64,000 nucleotides of DNA from Macrophomina tecta (GCA_024180945.1 JAKSGN010000002.1:992001-1056000); one strand, 5' to 3'. Numbered from the stretch's first letter, positions 10,733 through 21,595 are shown. The notes: generated by a model not told the origin, from the letters alone. Translations and numbers: made by a program.

Positions 10733-11401
10733 TTAGATATCCGCCAGCCATCGGCCCCCGGATTGTTCAGCACAGACGCGGTATCTGGCCGCCAACCTCC
10801 ACATGATCACCTCGACCAACATCACGAAGTCCGTCCAAGCTTCCGTGGCATCCTTCGGCACCAGTTTTTCCCACATTCCATAGTAAGCTTCCCTCAGCCT
10901 CGAAACCCGCACGATTTTCCTTTCCTGTCCCCGCTTTGGCAAAAGTTTGACGAAGACCAGAGGGCACATGGCCACATGCCACACCAGCCTGTTTGGGTAC
11001 TTTTCTTCATGCTCGTCCCATCTTTGATCCAATGTCTCGAGCATGGGTACGGCCACCTCAGCAAGACGGTCGACGGAGATATCGAGAAGACAGTCGGCGA
11101 ACTTGTAGCCAGTTACCGCGGCAAAATTGATGCACTGCGGCTGTTGACGACACATCGGACATTTCAGGCAGGCTCCGTTTTCTTGCAGCGCCCGGATGAT
11201 GCAGTTGATTCCGAAGATGTGGCCGCAGGATAGCTTCATTGGATACTCGCACACTGGATATGGAGGTGCGGCCACGCTGCCGTTGATCTCGGAGCTGTAG
11301 AGCTCATCGAAGCAGATGCTGCAGAAGTAGGTACTGGTGGATCGGAGGTCTTTAGGAGTCGCCCACTCCAAATATCGGAACAGGAATAGCCTGCTTGTCA
11401 T
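10733..11401 (-). CDS. RING-type zinc-finger protein
   Basis: 222 residues, single exon, ATG at 11401. A RING-like domain sits near the N-terminus: C27-x2-C30, then after a 28-residue loop C59-G-H61, C67, and C81-P-M-C84 (CSICFDEL ... SCGHIFGINC ... KCPMCRQ). RING domains bind two zincs and usually recruit E2 enzymes as ubiquitin ligases. The position that normally carries the fifth ligand in CGHxFC is Gly64, a variant also seen in other fungal RING-like proteins. The C-terminal 130 residues are helical and unrecognised. No signal peptide. Ubiquitin-ligase activity is inferred from the domain; substrate unknown. Confidence 0.75.
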   Translation of the reverse strand: MTSRLFLFRYLEWATPKDLRSTSTYFCSICFDELYSSEINGSVAAPPYPVCEYPMKLSCGHIFGINCIIRALQENGACLKCPMCRQQPQCINFAAVTGYKFADCLLDISVDRLAEVAVPMLETLDQRWDEHEEKYPNRLVWHVAMCPLVFVKLLPKRGQERKIVRVSRLREAYYGMWEKLVPKDATEAWTDFVMLVEVIMWRLAARYRVCAEQSGGRWLADI

Positions 11402-12096
11402 TTTTACTTGGTCTGCTGCGAGGCTGGCCGGTGCTTGAGCGACTGGAGGAAGTCAAGCGGCGATACAGAGGCGGAACCGGGGAAGCTGAACGTTCGGATC
11501 AGGCTTCGCGGCAGGCGCTGGGCATAACAAACCTTTATAAGAAGCTGGGAGCGGAAGCGGTGGGTCAAGCATCCCCTAAATTCATTCTTTTGGTTTACTT
11601 TTGACCGATCGTTCGCCTTTGGGCCTCGCCAACATCTCACTTCTGCCGTATCAGGGATCACATTCGTGAGTAAATATACACGTCCACTTATCGAGGAGTG
11701 CTGGACCACATTCGTGTTTCGACTAGGGATCGCGGATGCATCGTGACCTTGCGGCAAACAGGAGTTCTCCTCGCCAATCCTTCCTTTACACGAAGATAAC
11801 TTACACTCTGTTTGCCAGGAGCATTAGCTATCTCTTACGCCCTCCAAATAGAATGAGCAGCTCTTAAGAGCCTTGTTGACAGGTGAATGCAGAGGAGAGC
11901 GCGAAAATACACATTAGGCCGGTGCTTCCGTCCAGGTACGGACGCAGAAAGCTTTTATGACTGTTTTTGTCCGGAAAAAATATATTAGACCCCATGGAAA
12001 TGTATGACGCAAGGCTTTGGCTGCTTTGAGATTTCTGCACAGCTATCGTGTTTAAACTCAGACTTAGGTTAGCGCTCCAAAAACAAAATAAACAAA

Positions 12097-12151
12097 GGAA
12101 AAGAAAAGAAAGAAAAGAAAAGAAAAGAAAAGAAAAGAAAAGAAAAGAAAA
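12097..12151 (+). repeat. AAAAG microsatellite
   Basis: About eleven tandem AAAAG-type units with few interruptions, in non-coding DNA. Confidence 0.9.
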
Positions 12152-13320
12152 CAGAGTTAAAGGGCATCCCTACAGTTGCTTCTCGATTGGGTTACAGACT
12201 GATGCATCTTTGGTCACTTGACTCAAGCCGCGAGCCTTAATTCGACTCTGGGTAGGGGCGGGAGAGAGCGAGTCAATGTTGCTGGGCGCTAGCCTTGCCC
12301 GAAATGCGCAAGATATGTCGGCAGTGAAAGATCGAAGCAATCACCGACTGTGGGAGGGTCTTGCGTAGATCTTCTGGATGGAGAAGACCGCGTAGAAATT
12401 GAAGAGGTCTGTCAATGATGCTTTGTTGCACCGCAAAGTAGAATCCTGAGCAGAAAACGTTCGAGAATAATGCTCCGACCCTCGATTCCTCGGCGTGTTG
12501 GGGTAGGGTATATCCAAAAAGTCACCGGTGCAGGCGCTCCGATCAGGCTCCTTGGGCTAGGGCAGCATGGGTGACAGTGGCGGTTACCTGCTCGCGGTTC
12601 GCACACTAGAGACACCCATGATGAAGTAACTGCCTTCCGCCGAGCCGCACCCGCATTGTCCACAAGGCTCACTTCACCAAGACCTTAACTATCCTCCTCT
12701 CAATAGAGTGAGCAGAGTCTTCCACATTTACGGTTAGGCTAGCGAAATGCGCAACACTACCGACTTCTTAAACAGCTATCTCGCCTATCGTCGGAAATAG
12801 TACTCCAAATATACCGCTCACTATGCCTTAAATCCACTCAAAAGGCATCGCCTAGGTTAGCAGCCTTCTAACCTACAGGTAAAATACAAAGTCGTCTATG
12901 CCGCACCGCCATTACACTTCTGAGGGAAAAAAAAAAAAAAAGCTACATGGAAATAAAGACACCATCATTGACATCTGTGTGGGAAGTATCAGGTGCAAAT
13001 ATTCTCCAGCCGCAAGTGTGATGCCCCAGCGTGGGAGTGGGGAAATTCAGCTGGTCACCCTTTCCAGTGATTCTGCATGATCGCGGCTGACCGGTGAGAT
13101 GGGGCGCGAGGCAATGGCAGCTCTAACGTGCTGGCCACTCCTGGGTTGTTTTGCAGCGGTGTAACACGGGCGCCACTTCCCTCTATGCCCGATAACATGT
13201 GCTTGAAAATCAGCGACGCGGCTTGCGAGGTTGGTCTCGCTCTTCTTCTACCTAGGTGCCGTACTGAAGCGAATAAAATAAGCGGACTGGGCTCGTGCGC
13301 TACACCATATCAGAATTAAT

Positions 13321-13343
13321 AAAAAAAAAAAAAAAAAAAAAAG
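13321..13343 (+). repeat. Poly(A) run of about 23
   Basis: A long A homopolymer follows AGAATTAAT in non-coding DNA. It could be a simple slippage tract or the 3' tail of an old retroposon; no flanking target duplication was recognised. Confidence 0.8.
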
Positions 13344-14438
13344 ATGCACTTGAAGCGCTCCTCATCATGATTCCCAGTGCTCCTCCCCATCTAGAGATGG
13401 ACCATAGAAGTCTGCTATATCTAGAAGAGTATGAGACTTTATCCTCCAGAAGATTCAGGGGGTTATTCATTTAGGATGGTTGGTGTACTCCATTATGTGA
13501 GCAACTGATTCGCATAAGGTGTGATATTTTATCATTTGCATTTCCTTCCTGTGTTGTCCAGACCTACCCGTCCATTCAGCAGGGCCCCAATGACTCACAC
13601 AATGATAAAAGAAATAGCAAGAGAAATGGAGAAGCAGTTCTGGAGGATTGACCACAGTTCGTCTGACTAGAGCTGTGAAAGTACCTTAGCTGACCAACAG
13701 TTCGGAGGCTCAACCATTTCGTGCAGCAGGAATAGATGTGGAAGTTGATTTACTGTCAGTGATCCACTGACCGTAAATCTATTAATTTCGAAGACAATCC
13801 AAGATAAACCAGAGTATCCGGTTGCAGAAGTTATAAGGCATAGCATGACACAGGAGATTGAGAGCACTTATGCACTCCATTCAAAGCTACATCTCGGCTG
13901 GCTTTGAAATCCTTCGCTAGGCTTCCTGCTCGCATTTGACCTCCTCATTCCTCTTAACTGCACTAGCTCCGTTCCTAAACCTTTTTCCACGCAGTTTGAG
14001 CTTCCCAACCACCTCCCTTTCCGTTCTCGCTTTCGTGCATTCTTCTCATGACCTCCGCTCAAAAAAGAAATCTAACAAGGAAAAAATCTCTCCAAGCCAA
14101 TAACGGGCGGAACTACATGCAAGAATGTAACAACTCACAAATGCTCATCAGAACTAGAAAGAGAAGTGAAAAGATAAACCTGGTAGAAGAAAAAAAAAAA
14201 AGAAAAAAAATAGCAAGAGGGAATAAACCAAATGCTCGCCCCCAACGTTTCCAGATATAGCGGCGAAACGCCAAAAACACCGATGCGCTGCGAAAAAGGA
14301 AAAAGCAGTAACAAGGGGTGAGAAGAAGAAGCAAAAAGCGAATACTCCAACCATGATCGGGGTCATCCCTCGTGATCACATCAGAAAAACCAAAATCTAT
14401 CCCAATATGAAAGAGCAAAACTGAGAAGCAGGAACTCC

Positions 14439-17400
14439 TTATCCTCTATTCCTCGCCTCAATCTCCTTCACCAAATTCTTCACACTGCTCCCACCCTCAC
14501 TCCTCACCGACACTCGACTCTTACTCCGTTCCTCTCCCACCGCTGCGTTACCAGGCATATTCTTGACTGGCGTCAACAAGCCCCTTCCCCGACTAATACT
14601 CCTAGCTTCCCGCTCTTTTCTCGCTTCCCTAAGATTCCTATCACTCAGCCGTCCTCGCACGGGAGACTCGGGAGCTGTAATGGTCGTGCCGAGGGTCGAC
14701 GTGGACGCGGCCGGGTTGGTGTCGTAAGGAGAAATGAGCGAGGCCGCAGTTTTACTTGTGAAACCAGTCGATCTGGTGAGGTAGGAGAGCGATGGCGGGG
14801 GAACAAGAGCTTCGGAGTCAGAGTCGGTGTCGGGTGGGAAAGCTGGGGAGAGCGGTGGAGGCATGTGAAGTGGCTGCAGCTCGGGGAGGGAGCCAGGAGG
14901 CCGGAGGTCCGGTGGAGGAGTAGGTGCTGTAGCGAGAGGTGTAGGGCGGGGCGGCGGCGAGGCACTACCCACGACTTGTGCTGCCCTGTCCTTTCCTTTA
15001 GCTGTTGGAGTTGTTTCGTTGTCAGACATTAGGTCTGCAGCAGCAATTGCGGCGGCGGGTGGCGTCGGAAGGATTTTGTCGTCGGAGGCGAGATGGTCCA
15101 CGCGCTGCTTTCCTTTGCTCTCGCTGGGAACACGGGTGCTTCTTGTCTCATCTGACATATCTCCACTGCCGTGCTCCGAGTCCACATTGACCACTCGAAG
15201 TCTTTGTCTTGGGACTGTGAACATCACTTGGACTACCCTTCCTTCGGCTGCAGCTTCTACATCCCAGTCCTCATTCTCAGTCGACATGCCTAAGCTCTCT
15301 CTGCTCTTTCCTGGGTCAGGCGTCGCAACCGCCCAATCTCTCTCATCCCGATTATTGTCGGACGGCCACATTGGCGAGGGCACGTCTTCGGACCAGGCCT
15401 TGGAGCCTCTTTTGGATTTCCAGAAGGATGCATCACTGTTAGCCCTGCGGGGAGGGCTGGGGCTGTCGCCGGCGGTAGATGGGCGAGTGCCACTGACAGA
15501 CTCGCCAACTCCCACTCCGGAGCCCGTCCGTCGATGGCGTCTGAGCTTGGTTGGGCTGCTGGTTCCTGATCCTCCTGCTCCACCACTACCAAACCATCCA
15601 GAACCATCGTCTTCGTTCGTGTGGCGGCGGCGGCGATGGCCGCTAGATGTCAATGAATGAGTCCGATCGTGTGAATTGCTGTGACGGTGGCTCGACGAAG
15701 GGCGGCGCGCAAGGGCAAGGTTGACTGAGCCTCTGATCCAAGACTTGCTGCGATCGCGGGTCGCAAAAGAGTTGTTGATTGGTGTGGTGAGGTCAAGAGT
15801 ATCGGAAGACGCGGCGTGGGTAAGTTTATGAAGCGTTTCCTCGTCCTGGTGTACTGGAGTCGCGTCCTGGCCTTGGTCTCTAGATTGCTCTATAGAAGGT
15901 GTTCCGTAGAAATCGACAGGCGTATGAAGAAGGTTGGGAGATTCCCTGTCAGAACCACTGCTTGAGGGATAGCCAGACGGAGCAGGAAGGTCATTAATAT
16001 CATCTGGGCGCCCGCCAAGCAGGGCTTCTCCCTCGGCTTGGAGTTTGGCAAAGGAGGTTTTGGCGGTCCTGAAGGAGTCGTCATCGGCATTGCCCCGCCC
16101 GGTGTTGCCAAAAGTCTCGCCAGATTGGCGCGCGGATTGATGTGAGCCTGCAGGAATCTGCAATGACAACCTTTGCCGCTCGTTCACGGGGCTGAAATTT
16201 GGAGTAGAGAACGGATTTGTGAATCTAGCGAGGATTGTAGCTGAAGCGTTTGATAAAGTCCGGGCGACGCTTGCTGCACCAGACCGTGTCGAGAGCGTGG
16301 AAAGGGCAGACCGCGCACTTTGACTCTGATCGCTAAGATTCGATTCTGTGCGGTCGGACCTGTCGTAAGACCCATGGTCAGAACGACCTGAACTCGAGCT
16401 GTTGGCAACTAATTCCCAGTTAGGGGAATACGAGCGCACTTCTGCCGTCCGAGTTTGCATGACTGACGATGGCCCCGGTTGGAGACTGGGAGGCTTGGTG
16501 GTCGATTTCAAGCTAGTAGGGAAGTGGACGACATTCTGCGGTTGTAGAACTGGGTTGCTCCTCAGCGGGTCCGGGTCCAAAAATGGGTCATGTCCTGCAG
16601 CTGCCGACAGAGTGGAGATGCGATTCTCCGCTGTGTGTGGCCGCTCGCTCATCTCAGGCATTCCGGTGCGTTCGTTCGTGGTCGACTCAACTTCATCCTC
16701 TTCGTCGATGGGGTGAATACCACCTGATCCTTGGTTCATGCGGGTGTCATCGTAGCGAGGAGCTTGATGGTAGGCTCTTCCGTGAAGACTTCGGCGCAGA
16801 CCGCGAGTGGGGCTAGGTATCTCCACAAGCAGACCGGTCCTCTCAGCTTCTTGCGACCCTTGGGCTTTCCATCCTTGGCGACCGTTCAAGAACCATGGAT
16901 CGACAGCCAGCGCAGCTGCTTCACGGTCGCTGACGTAGTCAGTATAATCGCCTCCATTGTCGTAGGGCTCGTGTGCGTTGTAGTTGTAGTTCGACAGGCT
17001 CCGGTCGATCTGCTTCTCGCGGATCTCGCGCTTCTTTCGAAGGTAACGCTTGTACCAGAAGTAAAAGATTGTCATGGCGAGAACGGCGGCTAAGCCAATT
17101 CCCAAGCCGGCGCCCAATCCAGCCTTGGATGGAGAAGATTCCCCATGCGAGTCCGAGGACGAGTCAGTAGAGGATGCGGCGGCCGGCGAGTACCGAGAAA
17201 GCCAGGTATTCGAAGTTACGTTGAAGAAATAGTTCTGGGTATTTGAAGCCAGATCAGCCCGCGGCCTGAAGCGTGAAGAGGTGGAAGAGATGGAGTAACC
17301 GCCAGCTACCATCATGACATCACCTGAGAGCATGATAGCACCATGGCCGTAAATGCCTGCGCCATTGGCAATCCCAGATCCCGAGGTCGACGGCACCGTC

Positions 17401-18443
17401 CAGCGCCAAGGGCCATCTCCACCATAACCTTCACCGACGTTGAGGATGGCCAGTTGAGGGTCGGCTGGGGTATTTATGTCGCCCACCCACCCGCCGAAGA
17501 CGATGATCTTTGAGCCGTCAGAGGTCAGCAGAGCGGTGTGGCCTGATCTGGGCTCGACCTGGGTCGCTTCGTCGCGCGCGGCAAGGCCAGTATGCTCCTG
17601 CGAAGGCTGCTCAACTCCGAGGAAGGTCCATGTCTCTTGAGGCAGGGAGTACAATGCAACTTGAGACATGTTAATGTAGGCATTTCGCGTGTGGCCCCCG
17701 ATCAGAACGAAATTCTGCTGCTGGTCGCGCGACCCGTCGCTGTCGTTGGAGTAGGACGGGGGCAAGCCGACCAGCGCAAAACCGGCCTCGGCGACAGGAG
17801 GGCCGCGCGTGGGAGCAACATTCAGAGTGTACTGCGAGGCCGAATGGGGGCCCAACTGGAGCATGGAGTTTGAGTAGTTTGCCGAAGATTGCCAGTCGTC
17901 CTGAGTGGCGTCGCTGTCGGGGCACATGCCGCCGAAAGCGAAGGTGCTCGCGTTTGAGCCCTCTTCGGAGCTCGAAAAGGACATGCCGGCGCTGAGGAAG
18001 GCGGGAGCCAGCAGCGACGCGCCATCCGCATCTCCAACGACCACGTTGGCCCAGGACCAAGTACCATTTCCATGATCGGCGGCGTCACCTGCCTCGAACG
18101 TCCAAACCTTGGCATTCTGGACGGGGTCCGCACACGCGCCGGCATAGACGGTGAGGCTTCCATTTGCGGCAGCGACGGGGAGGTAGGGAGTCTGGGTGTC
18201 GGCAGAGGACCAGGGCAGGGCGGGATAGAGAGTGTTGTAGTCGAGGCTCGCGGGATCCAGGTCCTGGGAGACGTCGAGGGAGCGCAATTGGGCCTGGCTG
18301 GAGGCGCCTGGAGCAGGGCCAAAGACGTAGATCAGGTCGGAGTGCTTGGTGGAGCGGAGGACGTTGGTGGGATGGTAGGGCAGCTGGGCATAGGCGGGCT
18401 GTAGAAGCACGAGCAAGACCAGGGCTCGAGGGAGGCCGGCCAT
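14439..18443 (-). CDS. Large secreted kelch-type propeller, single-pass membrane protein
   Basis: 1334 residues in one exon, ATG at 18443. Residues 1-19 form a signal peptide (LPRALVLLVLLQPAYAQ). Residues about 20-410 resemble a kelch/galactose-oxidase beta-propeller, with blade-like segments such as FVLIGGHTRNAYINMSQVAL, KIIVFGGWVGDI and MMVAGGYSISS. A Gly-rich transmembrane helix is at about 443-466 (GAGLGIGLAAVLAMTIFYFW) followed by a basic stop-transfer YKRYLRKKR. The remaining ~870 residues form a Ser/Pro/Arg-rich, probably disordered and phosphorylated cytoplasmic tail. This is the architecture of fungal kelch-repeat surface or cell-wall-anchored proteins. Role unknown; a wall-sensing or polarity function would be an inference. 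A second gene of this architecture lies at 55981-58464. Confidence 0.85.
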   Translation of the reverse strand: MAGLPRALVLLVLLQPAYAQLPYHPTNVLRSTKHSDLIYVFGPAPGASSQAQLRSLDVSQDLDPASLDYNTLYPALPWSSADTQTPYLPVAAANGSLTVYAGACADPVQNAKVWTFEAGDAADHGNGTWSWANVVVGDADGASLLAPAFLSAGMSFSSSEEGSNASTFAFGGMCPDSDATQDDWQSSANYSNSMLQLGPHSASQYTLNVAPTRGPPVAEAGFALVGLPPSYSNDSDGSRDQQQNFVLIGGHTRNAYINMSQVALYSLPQETWTFLGVEQPSQEHTGLAARDEATQVEPRSGHTALLTSDGSKIIVFGGWVGDINTPADPQLAILNVGEGYGGDGPWRWTVPSTSGSGIANGAGIYGHGAIMLSGDVMMVAGGYSISSTSSRFRPRADLASNTQNYFFNVTSNTWLSRYSPAAASSTDSSSDSHGESSPSKAGLGAGLGIGLAAVLAMTIFYFWYKRYLRKKREIREKQIDRSLSNYNYNAHEPYDNGGDYTDYVSDREAAALAVDPWFLNGRQGWKAQGSQEAERTGLLVEIPSPTRGLRRSLHGRAYHQAPRYDDTRMNQGSGGIHPIDEEDEVESTTNERTGMPEMSERPHTAENRISTLSAAAGHDPFLDPDPLRSNPVLQPQNVVHFPTSLKSTTKPPSLQPGPSSVMQTRTAEVRSYSPNWELVANSSSSGRSDHGSYDRSDRTESNLSDQSQSARSALSTLSTRSGAASVARTLSNASATILARFTNPFSTPNFSPVNERQRLSLQIPAGSHQSARQSGETFGNTGRGNADDDSFRTAKTSFAKLQAEGEALLGGRPDDINDLPAPSGYPSSSGSDRESPNLLHTPVDFYGTPSIEQSRDQGQDATPVHQDEETLHKLTHAASSDTLDLTTPINNSFATRDRSKSWIRGSVNLALARRPSSSHRHSNSHDRTHSLTSSGHRRRRHTNEDDGSGWFGSGGAGGSGTSSPTKLRRHRRTGSGVGVGESVSGTRPSTAGDSPSPPRRANSDASFWKSKRGSKAWSEDVPSPMWPSDNNRDERDWAVATPDPGKSRESLGMSTENEDWDVEAAAEGRVVQVMFTVPRQRLRVVNVDSEHGSGDMSDETRSTRVPSESKGKQRVDHLASDDKILPTPPAAAIAAADLMSDNETTPTAKGKDRAAQVVGSASPPPRPTPLATAPTPPPDLRPPGSLPELQPLHMPPPLSPAFPPDTDSDSEALVPPPSLSYLTRSTGFTSKTAASLISPYDTNPAASTSTLGTTITAPESPVRGRLSDRNLREARKEREARSISRGRGLLTPVKNMPGNAAVGEERSKSRVSVRSEGGSSVKNLVKEIEARNRG

Positions 18444-19069
18444 TGCCCTGGATTGTTGTCGCGTCGAAGGAGAGGTCGCTCGGCGTCTAGCAGGACATGG
18501 CAGCGCGGAGCCGCTCTCAACTCTGGGGCGCGGGGCAGACGCAGGCTGATATCATGCAGGCCTCTTGGCCGGACAGTGCAACGCGGGTGGAAGGAGTGAC
18601 GATCGGGGTTGAGGCTGAGTGGAGCGCGCGTGGAGGGTTTGGTAGATGGAAAGTCAGTGGGCTGGGAGGGCGTCGCACGGCCGCTGGATGCGCCGCTGTA
18701 AACACATGCAACCAGCCTCGCCGCGACTTCTTCAAGTGTCTGGAAGCACGTGCGGCGCGGGAGAAGCTCGAAGCGGCCAATGGAATGCGGGCGCAACGGG
18801 CGAGGCTGCTGCACGACATGGAGGGCCCCCGGTGCTGGCGTTCCCGCAGCTGGCCAGGCAACCGAGTCCGTGGCTGGTTGCGGCGGCTGGGTCCAACGCC
18901 CGCCTGACGCACGCGGCCTGAACCGCGGGCCTGTGCCGCGACGGCTGCACGGCGGACGAGGGCGAGCGGGCGACGGCGCGCCGGCAGCGACGAGCCTCGG
19001 GCGGCGCGTAGGGGGCCCGGCGGGCGCGTCGCGGGGGCGGGGCTGAGGGCGCGGTCGCGATGGCGCGCG

Positions 19070-19131
19070 GCGGCGGCGGCGGAGGAGGTGGGAGGTGGGT
19101 GGTGGTGGGTGGTGGATGGTGGGTGGTGTGC
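19070..19131 (+). repeat. G-rich GGTGG/GGCGG tract
   Basis: A dense series of GG and GGG runs separated by one or two bases, with quadruplex-forming potential on the plus strand, about 650 bp upstream of the kelch gene. Confidence 0.6.
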
Positions 19132-20732
19132 ATGCAGGACCTACGCGGCCTGGAAGCAGCGCGCACATCATCGAGCAGCAGCAAGCACTGGCCCCGGCTG
19201 CCGGCAGATCAGCAGGCGAGTCAGACGCCCAGTCACGCAGGGTCTGTCAACCTCGCCCGTCGCGCTGCCGCCACGCCGTCCCATAACACGCTGCTCCCCA
19301 CCGCGCTGCGCCCAAGTGACCGCCTGCTGCTCCCGGCGACAACCGTATTCGCGCTCCACTGCGTGTACGTGTCCGCCAAGCCGCGCGAGGTCACCCGGCA
19401 TTCCTGGACCAGACTCCCCCCAACAATACGTCATGCCAATCTCGCGGCCTCTCTTGCGCCGCCAGCCTGACGTTGCGCTCGCGCTCTCCAGCTGCCAAGC
19501 GAGCCGTCCGATTAAAATCAGCCCATTAATATATCGCAGCCCCGCCGGTCCATAGGATGCCGCTACCCCCAATAACCCTCGCCCGTCGCGCCCATTTCAG
19601 CCGGTCCCTGGTCGGAGACAGCACCGCCTCGTCTCATCCACGGAGATGCTCCCGTCCCGACTCAAAACATCGCGGCGCCCGGCATTCTCGATTTCTTCAC
19701 TTCGCGTCGCCCCGAGTCATGTGCCATCCTCAGTAAACAGGTTTTCTGGGCATCGAGTGTGTGCCAGAACCGTCGCGCATCCCACTAAGCGATGTGGCGC
19801 CCTTGACTGCTTGACGTGAGGGCGAAAACTGTTGGCGTTTGGGTGGGGCTGCATCCATGGGCGCCCTCTAGCCTACCATCCCCGCCCAAGACGCTCGACA
19901 ACCCGGAAAAAATAGCACACCGCGACAGCAGCGCCAAAGTGCCTGCCTCATGCATGCCCGCCGTGCTATTGTCACTTCTTATAATAATATCCCGTGGCCT
20001 CTGTGGGGCCGTTGCTTGCCTTATACCACCAACTACCTATCCAACACCCGGCCTTGTCCTTCCGCTCAGTCCAAGCCAAACCTTGCCAGACCCCGAGGAA
20101 GCATGTCTCCTTCACATCTCGCAAGTTGCGGAAGTTGCGGTGTGCCGCTGCCGATATCTCGTCCTCGATGCCCGCATGACTTGCCTCCCCCTCCAGCCAT
20201 TGCCATGATTCAGCACCTGGTCAAGGGTGCTGCAGTTACCCTTCATGAAACCCTATCATTCCGGCCTCCCGACCGTGTCGATGCCGATGTTAGTAGAACG
20301 CCATGGCCGGCACACCAACGAAGATGAACCAATTGCGCTATTCCGCGCCGAACCGCTGGTGGTTGGAAGGCCTGGTTGGCAGTAGCTTCACTTCTTGCTT
20401 GCCGCCCCAGTTGGATCAGTCACGCCATCGGAACACGTTGTAGGCTCGCATCGGTGCGTGTTTAAATCCACGGAATTATCGGCTGAAGTGCTGTACAAAT
20501 ATAAATTGCTGATACAGGATTCCAGATGCGGTAAGCCTGTCGGCGTGCTCTTCAACATGGCTTTACGTGACAGAAGATTTGGGTGACCGAAAGCATGAAG
20601 AGAAAAAGAATTTTTGTGTTTACTATTTGTGAACTTCCATACCTCCAGAGCTCCAGCTCATTGAATAGACCGTCATGCGACCGTTACTCATCAAAGAAAG
20701 TGGTGTAGCATGAACGCACGCGAAGACACTAC

Positions 20733-20760
20733 CAATCATCATCATCAATCATCATCAATC
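20733..20760 (+). repeat. AATCATCATC tandem repeat
   Basis: Two to three copies of a ten-base AATCATCATC-type unit in non-coding DNA downstream of the glycine-zipper gene. Confidence 0.75.
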
Positions 20761-20917
20761 CTCCAAACACCTCAACGACCAACTCCTCGATCACTCTGGT
20801 GAGAGAATCCACTGAAGACGCAGCCGAACTAAGAGGAGTCAGTCATCTGCCCTTAGGAGTCCCTAAGACGCTTCATTCACCTTGCCGCAACCCCCTTCCC
20901 TTCCCTTACCACTCTAC

Positions 20918-21595
20918 TCAACCACTTCCGACACCAACACCGAAACCAACACCAGCGCCCACGCCCAGCCCGGTCGCGATTCCGCTCAACAGCGCATTCA
21001 CGGCCGCCTGCAGCGCCACGCCCCCCTGGACGGTTGCTCCACTCCCACCCACTACAACACCCGCACCCGCCGCCGCGCCCGCCGCAGCAGCAATGCCATC
21101 CGCCCCCGCCTCCCTCTTCTTCGCAACAACCGTGCCGGCGCCGGCGCCCGCCTGCGCACCCACCATGATTCCGCTCAGCCCCTTCGCCACAGCCTCGACG
21201 TTCGCCCCCACCGCCGCAGCCAGCGGTCCCGCTGCGACTCCAGCGCCCACGCCCACGCCCACGCCCAGCCCGAGTCCAGCATCGTGTCTCTCCTCGAGGA
21301 GGACGGCGTCCTCGCGGCGCCTCTGCTCGCCCGCCTCCGTGTCCGCCTCGCGCTTGTTCTTGCTGGTGGCCACACCAGCCTGGATGGCGGTGGCGAGCCA
21401 CAGGCCGGTGTCTTTCAGGGCCGCATTGAGCTGGGCGACGAACTGAGCGTCGAGTTGGCCCAGCGAGACGCCGAGGCCGAGGCCCACTCCGAGGCCGGCG
21501 CCGCCGTTCGTGGGTTGAGGGGTCGGGGCGGCGGTGTTGAGGGAGGGAAGGGCGAGGAGGAGGGCGGTAGTGGTGAGGATGGTAGGGGTGTGCAT
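20918..21595 (-). CDS. Secreted Gly/Ala/Val-rich protein with KREA processing sites
   Basis: 225 residues, single exon. Residues 1-22 form a signal peptide (TILTTTALLLALPSLNTAA). The mature part has three glycine-zipper-like hydrophobic segments: about 32-75 (GLGVGLGLGVSLG), 106-157 (GLGLGVGVGVGAGVAAG) and 175-225. They are separated by dibasic stretches: NKREADTEAGEQRRRE at about 79-94 and KKREAGAD at about 159-166. KR-EA is the site used by Kex2 plus dipeptidyl aminopeptidase in fungal pheromone precursors, so processing into peptides is plausible. There is no cysteine, so it is not a hydrophobin. A minus-strand TATATAAAT lies about 205 bp upstream. Not assigned to a family. The plus strand carries an equally long open frame, but only this strand gives a clean signal peptide. 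Confidence 0.7.
   Translation of the reverse strand: MHTPTILTTTALLLALPSLNTAAPTPQPTNGGAGLGVGLGLGVSLGQLDAQFVAQLNAALKDTGLWLATAIQAGVATSKNKREADTEAGEQRRREDAVLLEERHDAGLGLGVGVGVGAGVAAGPLAAAVGANVEAVAKGLSGIMVGAQAGAGAGTVVAKKREAGADGIAAAAGAAAGAGVVVGGSGATVQGGVALQAAVNALLSGIATGLGVGAGVGFGVGVGSG

Larger units (their letters stand above)
11402..14438. other. Gene-free A/T-rich region with decayed repeats
   Basis: 3 kb without a credible gene, lower in GC than its surroundings. It contains an AAAAG microsatellite (12097-12151), A-runs at about 12927-12941 and 13321-13343, and purine-rich stretches near 14048-14215. Two similar segments recur about 0.85 kb apart: CAAATAGAATGAGCAG near 11847 and CAATAGAGTGAGCAG near 12702. 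Three variants of TTAGGTTAGC/TTAGGCTAGC occur near 12064, 12733 and 12852. This looks like old repeat DNA, possibly mutated, but no transposon protein can be read. Confidence 0.45.
18444..20917. other. Intergenic, GC-rich then mixed
   Basis: 2.5 kb between the kelch gene start and the end of the glycine-zipper gene. The first 700 bp are very GC-rich with overlapping spurious frames on both strands. A G-rich tract of GGTGG/GGAGG units lies at about 19070-19131. An AATCATCATC short tandem repeat is at 20733-20760. No protein family, tRNA or repeat element recognised. Confidence 0.4.

Noticed and set aside
12412..12672. 86-codon minus-strand frame in the A/T-rich region
   Set aside because: No transposon or other family resemblance; surrounded by simple repeats.
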